The notes: generated from the sequence alone by a model not told the origin. Positions 8,761-17,498 are shown, counted from the first letter of the stretch. The stretch is DNA of 33,350 bases from Xanthomonas axonopodis (GCF_001304695.1 NZ_JFAQ01000120.1:1-33350); one strand, 5' to 3'. Program-made: numbers and translations.

Positions 8761-9207
8761 ATGCGGTGATGACTGTGGCATGCCTGCTGATATCCGCTGG
8801 CGAAACACAGGGATTGATCGTTAGGTTGTTGCAGACGGTCAGAACGGCAGACCGCAATACACGGCTGACCTTGAGCATCGGCCGCTGGCTGCTCGCATCG
8901 CATCTGCGCAGCGGTTTGTTGGGCTTGACTTGTTGGATGCCGCCAAAAATCTGCTCGGTCACGCGCGGTGTCCTCGCCGCTCGCAGGACACGCCGTGAAC
9001 CCATCCATGGGGCTCGTTGGCGGCATCCATGCCACCAACGTTCCCGCAATCGGCGAGGGCACCACGCTCATCAGTTCGCTGGTTGTTGATTGAAGAATGA
9101 GGATTTGGCCTCGCACGGTTTGCCAGTCGCCTCATTGGAAGCGATCGGCCGTTCTGCGGCGAATGCCCAGATAAGATCTTCTCGGCCTGACCTATGCACC
9201 GATCATC
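8761..9207. other. Long non-coding stretch, probable dispersed intergenic repeat
   Basis: The 447 bases between two converging genes have frames open on both strands but no coding bias or start signals. I have an impression that similar sequence (the 8780-9050 part) recurs in other Xanthomonas intergenic regions and is sometimes annotated as hypothetical proteins. That is memory, not a search result. It contains the two palindromes listed separately. Confidence 0.4.
8968..9040. repeat. Pair of palindromes, possible REP-like element
   Basis: The first hairpin pairs GTGTCCT (8968-8974) with AGGACAC (8985-8991) across a 10-base loop. The second is a 26-base near-perfect palindrome: CGTTGGCGGCAT (9015-9026) pairs with ATGCCACCAACG (9029-9040) with one mismatch and only two bases between. 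Two hairpins 23 bases apart in a gene-free region recall a REP/BIME or MITE-type element. They could also terminate the converging transcripts. Confidence 0.5.
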
Positions 9208-10089
9208 TCAATGGCAACGCGCATCGCCGTCGGCTGCCGGTGCCTTCATCCGGTAGATGTCCAGTTGCCCTGCACGCGGCGCGCGCGCACTACCGGTCAC
9301 CAGTAATTCGCCAGGCTTGGCCGCATCGACGACCGCGCCGAACGTGCGCTCCTGCGGCCCGTTGAACGACAGCGGCAGCGGCAAGCCCGCTGCAAAATGC
9401 CCGTCCTTGCAGATGGCCAGCAGCAGTTGGCTGGGGCCATCGGTCTTCCCGCGGGCCCATACCAGCGCGCGTCCGTCGCCGAGCCAGGCGGCGTCCAGCT
9501 CGTCGGCTGCGCTATTGATGTCGACCAGGGCCACCGGCGCAGTGAACGCCTGCCCATCCCAGCGCGCGACGAATAGATCCATACCGCCAGCACTGCCATG
9601 TCCGTCGCTGGCGAACAGCAAACGTGTGCCATCCAGCGACAGCGTGGGTGCGCGCTCGTTGCCGGCGCTGTTGATCGCCGCACCCAGCGACTGCACCGGG
9701 CCCACGGCGCCCTGCGCATCCACCGGCGCTCGGTACAGGTCGCTGCCGCCCGCGCCGCCGGGCCGGGTGGAGGCGAACAGCAGCCAGCGGCCGTCGGCAC
9801 TGAACAATGGGGCGGTCTCGTCCTGCACGGTATTGACCGGCAGCGGCCGCGCGTCCTGCCAACGCCCACCGCGCAGCTGCGCCTGCCACAGATCCCAGCC
9901 GCCGGTGCCACCGGCCCGGTCGCTGGCCCAGACGATGCGTTGCCCGTCCGGGCTGAGCGTGGCGCGCGCCTCGTTGGCCGGCGTGGAGACCACGCCCATG
10001 CCCTCGATGCCGAATTCAGCAAGCCCCGGAGCAGACGGGACGCAGAGTAAACTTGCCGCCAGCGTGAGCAGCGTCCATCGGTATTGCAT
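9208..10089 (-). CDS. Exported PD40/TolB-like beta-propeller protein
   Basis: The 293-residue product has a signal peptide (MQYRWTLLTLAASLL, cleaved near GLA/EFG). It then carries repeated PD40-type blades with the typical pattern LSPDG-RIVWASDR, FSADGRWLLFASTR and LSLDGTRLLFASDG. These are WD40-like repeats found in TolB and in OmpA-linked propeller proteins, and they usually serve as protein-binding platforms in the periplasm. No peptidase or OmpA domain follows, so it is a stand-alone propeller of about five to six blades. The ATG at 10089 was chosen because AGGAAC lies seven bases upstream. The start six codons further upstream (10107) lacks such a site. The gene diverges from aroE, with only 66 bases between the two starts, so their promoters must overlap. 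Confidence 0.85.
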   Translation of the reverse strand: MQYRWTLLTLAASLLCVPSAPGLAEFGIEGMGVVSTPANEARATLSPDGQRIVWASDRAGGTGGWDLWQAQLRGGRWQDARPLPVNTVQDETAPLFSADGRWLLFASTRPGGAGGSDLYRAPVDAQGAVGPVQSLGAAINSAGNERAPTLSLDGTRLLFASDGHGSAGGMDLFVARWDGQAFTAPVALVDINSAADELDAAWLGDGRALVWARGKTDGPSQLLLAICKDGHFAAGLPLPLSFNGPQERTFGAVVDAAKPGELLVTGSARAPRAGQLDIYRMKAPAADGDARCH

Positions 10090-10155
10090 GCGGTGTTCCT
10101 GCCTCAAAGAGCGACTCTAACGTCGCGCACAGTCTAGTCAACCAGAGAGCGTTTC

Positions 10156-11007
10156 ATGCCCGTATCCCGTTATGCCGTGTTCGGTCACCCCGTCGCCCAT
10201 TCGCTGTCGCCGGCCATCCACGCCGACTTCGGGAAGCAGACCGGCATTGCGCTGGACTACACCGGCATCGACGCGCCGCTGGACGATTTCAGCGCCGCGC
10301 TGCAACGTTTCGGCGATGAGGGCGGCAAGGGGGCCAACGTCACCCTGCCGTTGAAGGAGGCCGCCTATGCGCTGGCCAGCAGCCTGAGCGATCGCGCGCG
10401 GCTGGCCGGGGCGGTGAACACGTTGGTACGTAACGACGGCCAGTGGCAGGGCGACAACACCGACGGCGCCGGCCTGGTGCGCGATCTCACCGAGCGCCAG
10501 GGCCTGGATCTGCGTGGCCGCCGCGTGCTGCTGCTGGGCGCCGGTGGTGCTGCGCGCGGTGTGGCGCCGGCGTTGCTGGAGGCGGGCATTACCGCAATGG
10601 TGGTGGTGAACCGCTCGCCCGAGCGCGCCGATGCCTTGTGCGATGCGCTGGGCGAACCGGCGCGGGTGACGTCGCGTTACATCGAAGACCTGCGCGAGCT
10701 GGGCGACTTCGAACTGATCGTCAACGCCACGGCCGCCGGTCGCGACCGCGATGCCGGCGCGTTCGCATTGCCACTGGGCCTGGTCAACAGCCTGACTGCC
10801 GCGGTCGATCTGAATTACGGCGATACCGCCATCGCGTTTCTGGCCTGGGCACGTTCGGCGCAGTGCCGGTACGCCATCGACGGGCTGGGCATGCTGGTGG
10901 AGCAGGCCGCCGAGAGCTTCGCGCTGTGGCATGGCGTGCGTCCGGACACCGACCCGGTCTACGCCGCGCTGCGCGCGCGCGAGGCCGTGCTGGTCAGTGC
11001 CGACTGA
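10156..11007 (+). CDS. aroE: Shikimate dehydrogenase
   Basis: AroE reduces 3-dehydroshikimate to shikimate with NADPH in the chorismate pathway, in the cytosol. The 283-residue sequence shows the substrate-binding SLSP (16-19), NVTLPLKE (61-68) with catalytic K67, NTDG (101-104) with catalytic D103, and the Rossmann loop GAGGAARG (128-135). Late in the protein, [13 protein letters not shown] is the usual family C-terminal helix. The start at 10156 has GAGAG eight bases upstream. The gene leads a tight group with two small membrane-protein genes (stop at 11005-11007, next start at 11009). This suggests cotranscription, although their roles seem unrelated to aromatic biosynthesis. Confidence 0.98.
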   Translation: MPVSRYAVFGHPVAHSLSPAIHADFGKQTGIALDYTGIDAPLDDFSAALQRFGDEGGKGANVTLPLKEAAYALASSLSDRARLAGAVNTLVRNDGQWQGDNTDGAGLVRDLTERQGLDLRGRRVLLLGAGGAARGVAPALLEAGITAMVVVNRSPERADALCDALGEPARVTSRYIEDLRELGDFELIVNATAAGRDRDAGAFALPLGLVNSLTAAVDLNYGDTAIAFLAWARSAQCRYAIDGLGMLVEQAAESFALWHGVRPDTDPVYAALRAREAVLVSAD

Positions 11008-11008
11008 C

Positions 11009-11371
11009 GTGGGCAGCGCCGATGCCACCGCGATCCTGCTGACCCTGGTCACCGGCCTGCTGTCGCGCGTGCCGATGCTGATTGCGGTGCTGCTCGGGCT
11101 GGTCCTGTTGTGGCGCGCACCGCATGGCCCGCTGCGGCGCGCCGGGCTGACCGCGCTCTGGCTGCTGCTGGGCTGCCTGTTCGCCGAGGTTGCCGTCCAG
11201 GCGATCCCGATGCTGTTGCTGCAGCAAGGCAACGTGCGTCAGATCAGCATAGTGGTCGGCATCGCCCACTTCGTGCTGATGGCCGTGCAGGCCGCCGGCA
11301 TCGGCGTGCTGGTGTGGACGCTGGCGGCCAGCCTGCAGCGTTTGCCCGCTGGCACTGGTCCGCGCCCATGA
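11009..11371 (+). CDS. Small membrane protein, aroE operon
   Basis: Starting at the GTG at 11009 (an alternative is the GTG at 10997, overlapping aroE), the product has 120 residues. It has about four predicted membrane segments: near residues 8-28, 40-58, 74-90 and 93-110. A short basic loop (WRAPHGPLRRAG) lies between the first two. I recognise no family. The gene begins next to the aroE stop and ends inside the start of the following gene (ATGA overlap), so the three are probably translated from one message. No catalytic motif is visible. Function is unknown, and calling it a membrane protein rests on hydrophobicity alone. Confidence 0.7.
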   Translation: MGSADATAILLTLVTGLLSRVPMLIAVLLGLVLLWRAPHGPLRRAGLTALWLLLGCLFAEVAVQAIPMLLLQQGNVRQISIVVGIAHFVLMAVQAAGIGVLVWTLAASLQRLPAGTGPRP

Positions 11372-11604
11372 TCCCGTTCAAAGCCATCTTGCTGGCGATC
11401 GTTGGACTGGTCTGCGCCGGGCAGGGCCTGTGGACGCTGCTGTATCCGCAGGCGCTGGCGGCGGTCAATCGCGGCGGCCTGCTGTACGAACACTTCGGGC
11501 CGAGCGGCGTGGGCGCCGGCATGCTGTTGATGGGCATCGCAATGACGGCCATCGGCGTGGTGTGGGCGCGCTATGCGTGGCCGGCGCGCCGGCAGCGGAA
11601 CTGA
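11368..11604 (+). CDS. Small membrane protein, last gene of aroE group
   Basis: The 78-residue product starts MIPFKAILLAIVGLV and has two hydrophobic helices, about residues 3-24 and 46-68. They are joined by a polar region (NRGGLLYEHFGPSG) and followed by a basic tail (RYAWPARRQRN). Its ATG overlaps the previous gene's TGA by four bases (11368-11371), the classic sign of translational coupling. No family is recognised. The basic tail predicts a cytosolic C-terminus. It may form a complex with the preceding membrane protein, but nothing in the sequence proves that. Confidence 0.75.
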   Translation: MIPFKAILLAIVGLVCAGQGLWTLLYPQALAAVNRGGLLYEHFGPSGVGAGMLLMGIAMTAIGVVWARYAWPARRQRN

Positions 11605-11862
11605 GCGCATTGATAGTGCTTACGCTTTAAGGACAGCGGCGGGTCTTGCATCGGCATCCACTGCGCCGCCTTCTGGGTGACGCTGGCGGCGAGTGCCTGC
11701 AGGCGGCCGGTGCTGGCAGGCCACGATCGGAGAATCGAGCCATGCCCTCGGCCGCGCAGCACCGGCGTGGGACTGGCCGGTCGCCGCCGCACGCAGGCAA
11801 CCTGTTCAGCCGTGCGGCGCGCCGGTCGCAGTCACGGCGCCGGTCCGTGCGAAAATAGCGCG

Positions 11863-13998
11863 ATGAGTGAAGTTGCCCCACCGGCCGCGCCGTCGGCGCC
11901 CGTTCCCACCCAGCGCAGCCTGACCGACCCGATCAAGGCCAGCATCCGCGACGCCTACGCCAAGCTGCAGGCCAATACGCCGGGCTTCGCCATGCGGCGC
12001 GCGCAGAGCCAGATGATCGGCCTGGTCTCGCGCGCGCTGGCCACCTCCGGCGGCATCGGCATCGCCGAGGCGCCCACCGGCGTGGGCAAGAGCCTGGGCT
12101 ATCTCACCGCCGGCGTGCCGATCGCGTTGGCCACCAAGAAAAAACTGGTCATCAGCACCGGCACCGTGGCGCTGCAATCGCAGCTGGTGGAACGCGACAT
12201 CCCGGCCTTCCTCAAGGCCACCGGGCTGGACGCCACCGTGGCGTTGGCCAAGGGCCGCACGCGCTACCTGTGCACCCGCAATGCCGCCGAGTTGGAGGGC
12301 GACACCAGCCAGAATGCGATGTTCGAAGATGAGCAGGCGCTCTATGACCGCCCGCTCAGCCCGGTCGATGCGGATCTGGCCAAACGCCTCGCCAAGGCCT
12401 ACGCGGCCCGCACCTGGAATGGTGATCTGGACGATGCGCCAGAACAGATCTCCGTGCCGCTGCGCATGCGCATCACCACGCCGGCCTCCGGCTGTGCAGG
12501 GCGCCGCTGCAGCTACGCGGCGCAATGTCCGGTGCTTAAGGCGCGCACCGATGTGCGTGAGGCGCAGATCGTGGTCACCAACCACGCCTTGCTGCTGTCG
12601 TCGCTGTCGCTGGGCGATGCCGAAAACGGCCAGCCGCTGATCGCCCCGCCAGCGGACATGCTGCTGGTGCTCGACGAAGGCCATCACATCGCCGGCGTGG
12701 CGATCGACCAGGGCGCGGCCAATCTGCCGCTGGACGACATGGCCCGGCGCACCCGACGCATGCAGATTTTGATTGCGGCCGCCTATCGCGCAGTAGACAA
12801 GGACAAGCTGGGCAACTTGCTGCCCAATGAAGCCATCGAGGTCGCGGCGCGCGTGTCCAAACTGCTCAAGGCTTTCCACGCCGAAGTCGAACGCGTATGG
12901 AAGCCGGAGCCCGGCGAGCGCGATCCGCTGTGGCGCGCGGCCAATGGCAAGTTGCCGCCGCAATGGGGCCCGGCCATCGAAGAGCTCGGCGAAGAAACCC
13001 GCGCGCTGTTCAACTGGGTGCATGCCGCACACAGCGCGATTGCGAAGGGAAAACAGGACGATTCTGCGCGCGAACGTCTGCAGCGCAGCCTCGGCCTGGC
13101 GCTGGAAATGGCCGAGCAGCAGCACAATCTGTGGAGCGGCTGGCGCCGCGAAGACAAGGAAGGTCAGCCGCCGATGGCGCGCTGGATCACCCTCTCGCGC
13201 GACGGTGATCTGGTCTGCCACTGCTCGCCGGTCTCGGCCGCGCAGGTGCTGCGCACGATGATCTGGAACGAGGTGGACTCGGTAGTGATGACCTCGGCAA
13301 CGCTCACCGGTGGCGGCGATTTCCAATCCTTCGCCATCGACAACGGCTTGCCCGATCACGCCGAAATGGTATCGCTGGCCTCGCCGTTCGACCTACCCAA
13401 CCAGGCCGAATTGATCGTACCCAATTTCCCGGTCACGCCCGACGACCGCGAAGGCCATCCCAAGGAAGTGGCCAAGTATCTGGTGCGCGAACTGGATTGG
13501 AACGACAAGGGCAGCATCGTGTTGTTCACCTCGCGCTGGAAGATGGAAAAGGTGGCCGACCTGATGCCATTGGCGCAGCGCAACCGCGTGCTGGTGCAGG
13601 GCGAGGGCAACAAGTCGCAACTGATCACTGAACATTTGCGCCGCATCGCCGCCGGCGAAGGCTCTGTGCTGTTCGGTTTGAATTCTTTCGGCGAAGGGTT
13701 GGATTTGCCGGGCGAAGCCTGCACCACCGTGGTCATCACCCAGGTGCCGTTCGCCGTGCCGACCGATCCGCAAACCTCCACCTTGAGCGAATGGCTGGAA
13801 AGCCGCGGCCACAACGCCTTCAACCTGATCGCCATCCCGCACGCGTTACGCACGCTCACCCAATTCGCCGGCCGCCTGATCCGCAGCTCCAGCGACCACG
13901 GCCGCGTGATCATTCTCGACTCGCGCCTGCTTACCCGTCGCTACGGCAAACGCATCATCGATGCTCTCCCGCCGTTCAAGCGGGTGATCGGGCGTTGA
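11863..13998 (+). CDS. dinG: DinG-family Fe-S ATP-dependent DNA helicase
   Basis: DinG is an XPD-like superfamily 2 helicase that unwinds forked DNA and R-loops 5' to 3', helping replication past transcribed genes and DNA repair. The 711 residues show Walker A EAPTGVGKS (69-77) and four cysteines for the 4Fe-4S cluster (C137, C211, C216, C222). The DEAH-like box is DEGHH (271-275) and motif VI is QFAGRLIR (667-674). The start at ATG 11863 gives MSEVAPP and the usual family N-terminus. In-frame starts further upstream (from 11677) lead through non-coding-like sequence and were not used. The gene stands alone, with about 260 bases upstream of it and a long gap downstream. LexA control is known in E. 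coli, but I see no LexA box here. Confidence 0.95.
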   Translation: MSEVAPPAAPSAPVPTQRSLTDPIKASIRDAYAKLQANTPGFAMRRAQSQMIGLVSRALATSGGIGIAEAPTGVGKSLGYLTAGVPIALATKKKLVISTGTVALQSQLVERDIPAFLKATGLDATVALAKGRTRYLCTRNAAELEGDTSQNAMFEDEQALYDRPLSPVDADLAKRLAKAYAARTWNGDLDDAPEQISVPLRMRITTPASGCAGRRCSYAAQCPVLKARTDVREAQIVVTNHALLLSSLSLGDAENGQPLIAPPADMLLVLDEGHHIAGVAIDQGAANLPLDDMARRTRRMQILIAAAYRAVDKDKLGNLLPNEAIEVAARVSKLLKAFHAEVERVWKPEPGERDPLWRAANGKLPPQWGPAIEELGEETRALFNWVHAAHSAIAKGKQDDSARERLQRSLGLALEMAEQQHNLWSGWRREDKEGQPPMARWITLSRDGDLVCHCSPVSAAQVLRTMIWNEVDSVVMTSATLTGGGDFQSFAIDNGLPDHAEMVSLASPFDLPNQAELIVPNFPVTPDDREGHPKEVAKYLVRELDWNDKGSIVLFTSRWKMEKVADLMPLAQRNRVLVQGEGNKSQLITEHLRRIAAGEGSVLFGLNSFGEGLDLPGEACTTVVITQVPFAVPTDPQTSTLSEWLESRGHNAFNLIAIPHALRTLTQFAGRLIRSSSDHGRVIILDSRLLTRRYGKRIIDALPPFKRVIGR

Positions 13999-14542
13999 AT
14001 ATCGCCTGGCGATGCCCAGCGTCACCACCTTCGCATCATGCAGTTGCGCATGCGATGGTGAGCGATGACGCAGCTGATACGAACGTAGCGCGCCGGTTCG
14101 GGTATTGCGCGATACAAGCCGCGTGGTGCAATCCCACATGGAGCATGGCTAGTCGCACTGCATCGGCATACGCGCGATGGTGCAGAAGCAGCGTTGGAGG
14201 AGCTCACGTGCTGCACTCTGCATAACCGGTGCTGCATGCGCTGACCAGTCCCGCATCGCGCGGACGCGCGATGGATGGCTCGCATCATCCACACCGCACA
14301 CGACCCTTGCAGCGCAGCATTCTGTGAGCGTGCTCGGAACTGAAGTCGTGCAACGAAAAAACCGAATGACGCACGTGGCGCTCGATAATGCGGTTATCTG
14401 CAACGCACTGCCCGCGAGCTTGGCGATGCATATCACGCAACGCAGTCATCATCATGTTCCCCTATCGAAGCGATCATAACTAACGACTTCTCACACTTCG
14501 GCCTGCTAGCGATGATTCAGCCTCCTCACACGAGCTGACGCC
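13999..14542. other. Non-coding region upstream of katB
   Basis: No gene is supported in these 544 bases. The part from 14330 to 14520 is relatively AT-rich and should hold the katB promoter, including the weak OxyR-spaced element listed separately. The 14000-14300 part shows no recognisable structure. Confidence 0.5.
14451..14487 (+). promoter_or_regulatory. Weak candidate OxyR site upstream of katB
   Basis: Four tetranucleotides are spaced exactly by seven bases: ATCA, CTAT, ATCA, CGAC. The OxyR consensus is ATAG, CTAT, ATAG, CTAT with the same N7 spacing. Only the second box is a full match and the others share two or so bases each, so this is suggestive at best. Its place, 56 bases before the start of a catalase gene, is right for an activator site. 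Confidence 0.22.
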
Positions 14543-16066
14543 ATGCGCCCTGGACACCTCATGGTGCTAGCCCTGCTAGCCCCGATGTTGATCGCTCCGC
14601 CGGTCTTCGCCCAATCCGTTCTGACCCGCGACAATGGCGCCAAGGTCGGCGATAACCAGAATTCGCAGACAGCCGGCGCCACCGGCCCGACGCTGCTGCA
14701 GGACGTGCAGCTGATCCAGAAGCTGCAGCGTTTCGATCGCGAGCGCATTCCCGAGCGCGTGGTGCATGCGCGCGGCACCGGCGTCAAAGGCGAGTTCACC
14801 GCCACTGCCGATCTTTCCAGCCTGACCAAGGCCAAGGTGTTCAGCGCCGGCGAAAAAACCCCGGTGTTCGTGCGCTTTTCCTCGGTGGTGCACGGCAACC
14901 ATTCGCCGGAGACGCTGCGCGACCCGCATGGTTTCGCCACCAAGTTCTATACCAGCGAAGGCAATTGGGATCTGGTCGGCAACAACTTCCCCACGTTCTT
15001 CATTCGCGATGCGATCAAGTTCCCCGACATGGTGCACGCGTTCAAGCCGGACCCGCGCACCAATCTGGATGACGATTCGCGTCGCTTCGATTTCTTCTCG
15101 CACGTGCCCGAAGCCACGCGCACGCTGACCCTGCTGTACTCCAATGAGGGCACGCCGGCCGGCTATCGCTTCATGGACGGCAATGGCGTGCACGCCTACA
15201 AGCTGGTCAACGCGCAGGGTGAAGTGCACTACGTCAAGTTCCATTGGAAGTCTCTGCAGGGCATCAAGAACCTCGATCCCAAGCAGGTTGCCGCCGTGCA
15301 GGCCAAGGACTACAGCCACCTGACCAACGATCTGGTCGGTGCGATCAAGAAGGGCGATTACCCGAAATGGGATTTGTACGTGCAGGTACTCAAGCCGGAA
15401 GACCTGGCCAAGTTCGATTTCGACCCGCTCGATGCGACCAAGATCTGGCCGGACGTGCCGGAGCAGAAGGTCGGCCAGATGGTGTTGAACAAGAACGTCG
15501 ACAATTTCTTCCAGGAAACCGAGCAGGTGGCCATGGCGCCGGCCAATCTGGTGCCGGGTATCGAGCCGTCCGAAGACCGTCTGTTGCAGGGCCGTATTTT
15601 CTCGTACGCCGATACCCAGCTGTATCGCATCGGTGCCAATGGGCTGAGCCTGCCGGTCAACCGTCCGCGTGTGGCGGTCAACAACGGCAACCAGGATGGC
15701 CAGGGCAATATCGGTCAGACCACCAGTGGCGTGAACTACGAGCCGAGCCGCCTGGAGCCGCGTCCGCAGGACACCGCAGCGCGCTACAGCGAGTTGCCGC
15801 TGTCGGGCACGACCCAGCAGGCCAAGATCACCCGCGAGCAGAACTTCAAGCAGGCCGGCGAGTTGTATCGCTCCTACAGCAAGAAGGACCGCGCCGATCT
15901 GGTGCAGAGCTTCGGCGAGTCGCTGGCCACCACCGATACCGAAAGCAAGCACCTGATGCTGTCGTTCCTGTACAAGGCCGACCCCGAATACGGCACCGGC
16001 GTCACCCGCGTGGCCAAGGGCGACCTGGCGCGGGTCAAGCAGCTGGCCTCCAGCCTGCAGGACTGA
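14543..16066 (+). CDS. katB: Periplasmic monofunctional haem catalase
   Basis: KatB splits hydrogen peroxide into water and oxygen. The 507-residue product is a small-subunit clade catalase with a signal peptide (MRPGHLMVLALLAPML, cut near VFA/QSV), so it should act in the periplasm. The catalytic residues are visible: H75 in RVVHARGTG, N148 in DLVGNNFPTFF and the haem-ligand Y355 in RIFSYADTQLYR. The C-terminus lacks the flavodoxin-like extension of large catalases such as KatE. The next gene encodes an exported ankyrin protein. This katB-ankB pairing is known from Pseudomonas aeruginosa, where the ankyrin protein is required for full catalase activity. The start at ATG 14543 has only a weak GAGCTG upstream. 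Expression is likely peroxide-inducible, but the sequence offers only a weak OxyR candidate. Confidence 0.95.
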   Translation: MRPGHLMVLALLAPMLIAPPVFAQSVLTRDNGAKVGDNQNSQTAGATGPTLLQDVQLIQKLQRFDRERIPERVVHARGTGVKGEFTATADLSSLTKAKVFSAGEKTPVFVRFSSVVHGNHSPETLRDPHGFATKFYTSEGNWDLVGNNFPTFFIRDAIKFPDMVHAFKPDPRTNLDDDSRRFDFFSHVPEATRTLTLLYSNEGTPAGYRFMDGNGVHAYKLVNAQGEVHYVKFHWKSLQGIKNLDPKQVAAVQAKDYSHLTNDLVGAIKKGDYPKWDLYVQVLKPEDLAKFDFDPLDATKIWPDVPEQKVGQMVLNKNVDNFFQETEQVAMAPANLVPGIEPSEDRLLQGRIFSYADTQLYRIGANGLSLPVNRPRVAVNNGNQDGQGNIGQTTSGVNYEPSRLEPRPQDTAARYSELPLSGTTQQAKITREQNFKQAGELYRSYSKKDRADLVQSFGESLATTDTESKHLMLSFLYKADPEYGTGVTRVAKGDLARVKQLASSLQD

Positions 16067-16073
16067 GCCGCCC

Positions 16074-16112
16074 GACGACATCGCGGCCTGCGCCGCGGTG
16101 TCGTCTTTATTT
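16074..16112 (+). terminator. Rho-independent terminator between katB and ankB
   Basis: A 14-bp stem pairs GACGACATCGCGGC (16074-16087) with GCCGCGGTGTCGTC (16092-16105), with only a single T-G wobble. It encloses the tetraloop CTGC and is followed by TTTATTT (16106-16112). This is a strong intrinsic terminator, eight bases after the katB stop and 12 bases before the ankB ATG. Unless read through, it would limit ankB expression to a fraction of katB. Confidence 0.85.
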
Positions 16113-16124
16113 CGGCAGATCCCT

Positions 16125-16706
16125 ATGCGCACTGTGTTGTTTCTAATGCTTGGCAGCGTGTCTGCGATTGCCAGCGCTGCCTCACCTGCATCCGCATCCG
16201 CTGCCAACGCAACGGCAACTGCCACTGCCACGCCTGAGCAGATCAAGCTGCAGCTGCGCGAGTATTTCTTCGACGCCGCGCGTGAGGGCCGCCAGGACAT
16301 GCTGGCCGAGTTCATTCGCTCGCATTACGACCTCAATACCCGCGACGAGAAGGGCTATACCGCCTTGATCCTGGCCGCCTACCACGGCCAACGGCCGGCG
16401 GTGGAGCAGTTGCTGAGCGCCGGCGCCGACCCCTGCGCGCAGGACAAGCGTGGCAACACCGCGCTGATGGGCGCCATCTTCAAGGGCGAGCTGGGCATCG
16501 CCAAGCGCCTGATGCAGGCCGATTGCGCGCCGGACCAGCGCAACAACGCCGGCCAGACCGCTGCAATGTATGCAGCGCTGTTCCAACGCACCGACGTGCT
16601 CAAGGACCTGGCCGCCAAGGGAGCCGACCTCAGCCTCAAGGACGGGCAGGGCAACGATGTGACCAAGCTGCAACGCGGCGAATTCGCCACCGCTCCGGCG
16701 CGCTGA
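16125..16706 (+). CDS. ankB: Exported ankyrin-repeat protein, catalase partner
   Basis: The 193-residue product has a signal peptide (MRTVLFLMLGSVSAIASAA) and then an Ala/Thr-rich linker. Four or so ankyrin repeats follow, recognisable from GYTALILAAYHGQRPAVEQLL, GNTALMGAIFKGELGIAKRLM and GQTAAMYAALFQRTDVLKDLA. The ATG at 16125 gives this signal directly and was preferred to the GTG at 16098, which lies inside the terminator stem. In Pseudomonas, AnkB is proposed to scaffold or protect KatB in the periplasm, and the order and shared export here fit that role. The start is 12 bases after the terminator, so the ribosome site (GGCAGA) abuts the hairpin's base. Expression should depend on read-through or on a promoter hidden in the hairpin region. 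Confidence 0.9.
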   Translation: MRTVLFLMLGSVSAIASAASPASASAANATATATATPEQIKLQLREYFFDAAREGRQDMLAEFIRSHYDLNTRDEKGYTALILAAYHGQRPAVEQLLSAGADPCAQDKRGNTALMGAIFKGELGIAKRLMQADCAPDQRNNAGQTAAMYAALFQRTDVLKDLAAKGADLSLKDGQGNDVTKLQRGEFATAPAR

Positions 16707-17273
16707 GCGCGCCAGTTCTGCGCGCCGCCGGGCTTGCCCCCTACAGCGTGCCGTCTCGGCCGCGCTGCGCGTTCGTGGTTGCGCATCACCGCTAGAAGCC
16801 GCGGACGGCTGCGCGTAACCAACCGCTGCGCTGCGACAGGTAGGCAGTCCCCGCGCCCTTGTCGCAACGCGCCCCGGCTCTGGCGAAGGACGCCACGCCT
16901 GTGGGTGCATGCCGCGCCGCCCACCTATCCATCAGCGCTTGCTACGCCTGCCACGTCGACGGCATCGAGCGGGATCGCCGCATCCATCGCAGCACTCCGA
17001 ACCGCTGCCCAGGAGCCCCAAACCGCTCCTGGCAGTGTCGTCGGTTTTCCGCCGCGGCCGCGCTGGATCTCTGACAGGGATGGTGATGTTTTCGCCATTG
17101 CGTCAGAATTTTTCTGACGCGCAAACCGTTGTGCGCCAAGGGTTTGACAGAAAACTGAGTGCTTGCTGACTTGCTCTAAACCGTCTTAAAAAAAGCCGCT
17201 GAAAACAGTTCAAGAAAGCGCCGGGAACGCCGATGCTGCAGCTATCGCAACGCACCTTGGAACCCCCCGGACC
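16707..17273. other. Non-coding stretch with a perfect 21-base palindrome
   Basis: No supported gene lies between ankB and the small membrane protein at 17274. Frames open here show no codon bias or ribosome site. The notable signal is the palindrome at 17100-17120. A TTGACA occurs at 17144-17149, but no well-spaced -10 follows. Confidence 0.5.
17100..17120. repeat. Perfect 21-base palindrome
   Basis: Nine-bp arms GCGTCAGAA (17100-17108) and TTCTGACGC (17112-17120) flank a TTT loop. This could be a regulator-binding dyad for the gene at 17274, or a terminator-like hairpin. It is AT-rich at its centre, which is unusual for this GC-rich region. Confidence 0.6.
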
Positions 17274-17498
17274 ATGAAGCTCGATCCCTCCATCCCCTTC
17301 CTGATGTCGCTGCTGGCCATGGTGCTGTGCAGTGCTACTGCCGTCGTTGCACTGGTGTTCGGCCAGGTGCACGTGCTGGCCAAGTCATGGAGCTTCTACA
17401 CCGTCATGGGCACCGCCCTGATCACGTTGGTTGCCTCCTACCATGCGCTGGGCAAGCCGCTGAGCGCCGAAGAGCGTGTTGGTGTGCGTAACCCGTAA
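17274..17498 (+). CDS. Small membrane protein, unknown function
   Basis: The 74-residue product has two hydrophobic segments, about residues 8-30 and 40-57, with a short linker (GQVHVLAKSW). It ends in a charged tail (LSAEERVGVRNP). Third codon positions are strongly G or C, as in the neighbouring genes, which supports real coding. No clear Shine-Dalgarno precedes the ATG at 17274, and I recognise no family. It is flanked by long gene-free stretches on both sides, each with a perfect hairpin, so it seems to be its own transcription unit. Confidence 0.6.
   Translation: MKLDPSIPFLMSLLAMVLCSATAVVALVFGQVHVLAKSWSFYTVMGTALITLVASYHALGKPLSAEERVGVRNP

Noticed and set aside
8535-9116. Frames on both strands in and after the end of the PepSY fusion gene
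   Set aside because: No ribosome sites or codon bias. Treated as a repeat-like intergenic stretch.
11806-13359. 517-codon minus-strand frame across dinG
   Set aside because: Shadow of the helicase gene, without start signals.
14576-16315. Open frame of 579 codons on the minus strand across katB
   Set aside because: It is the complement of a well-supported catalase gene. High GC at third positions keeps antisense frames open, and the translation has no domain-like sequence.
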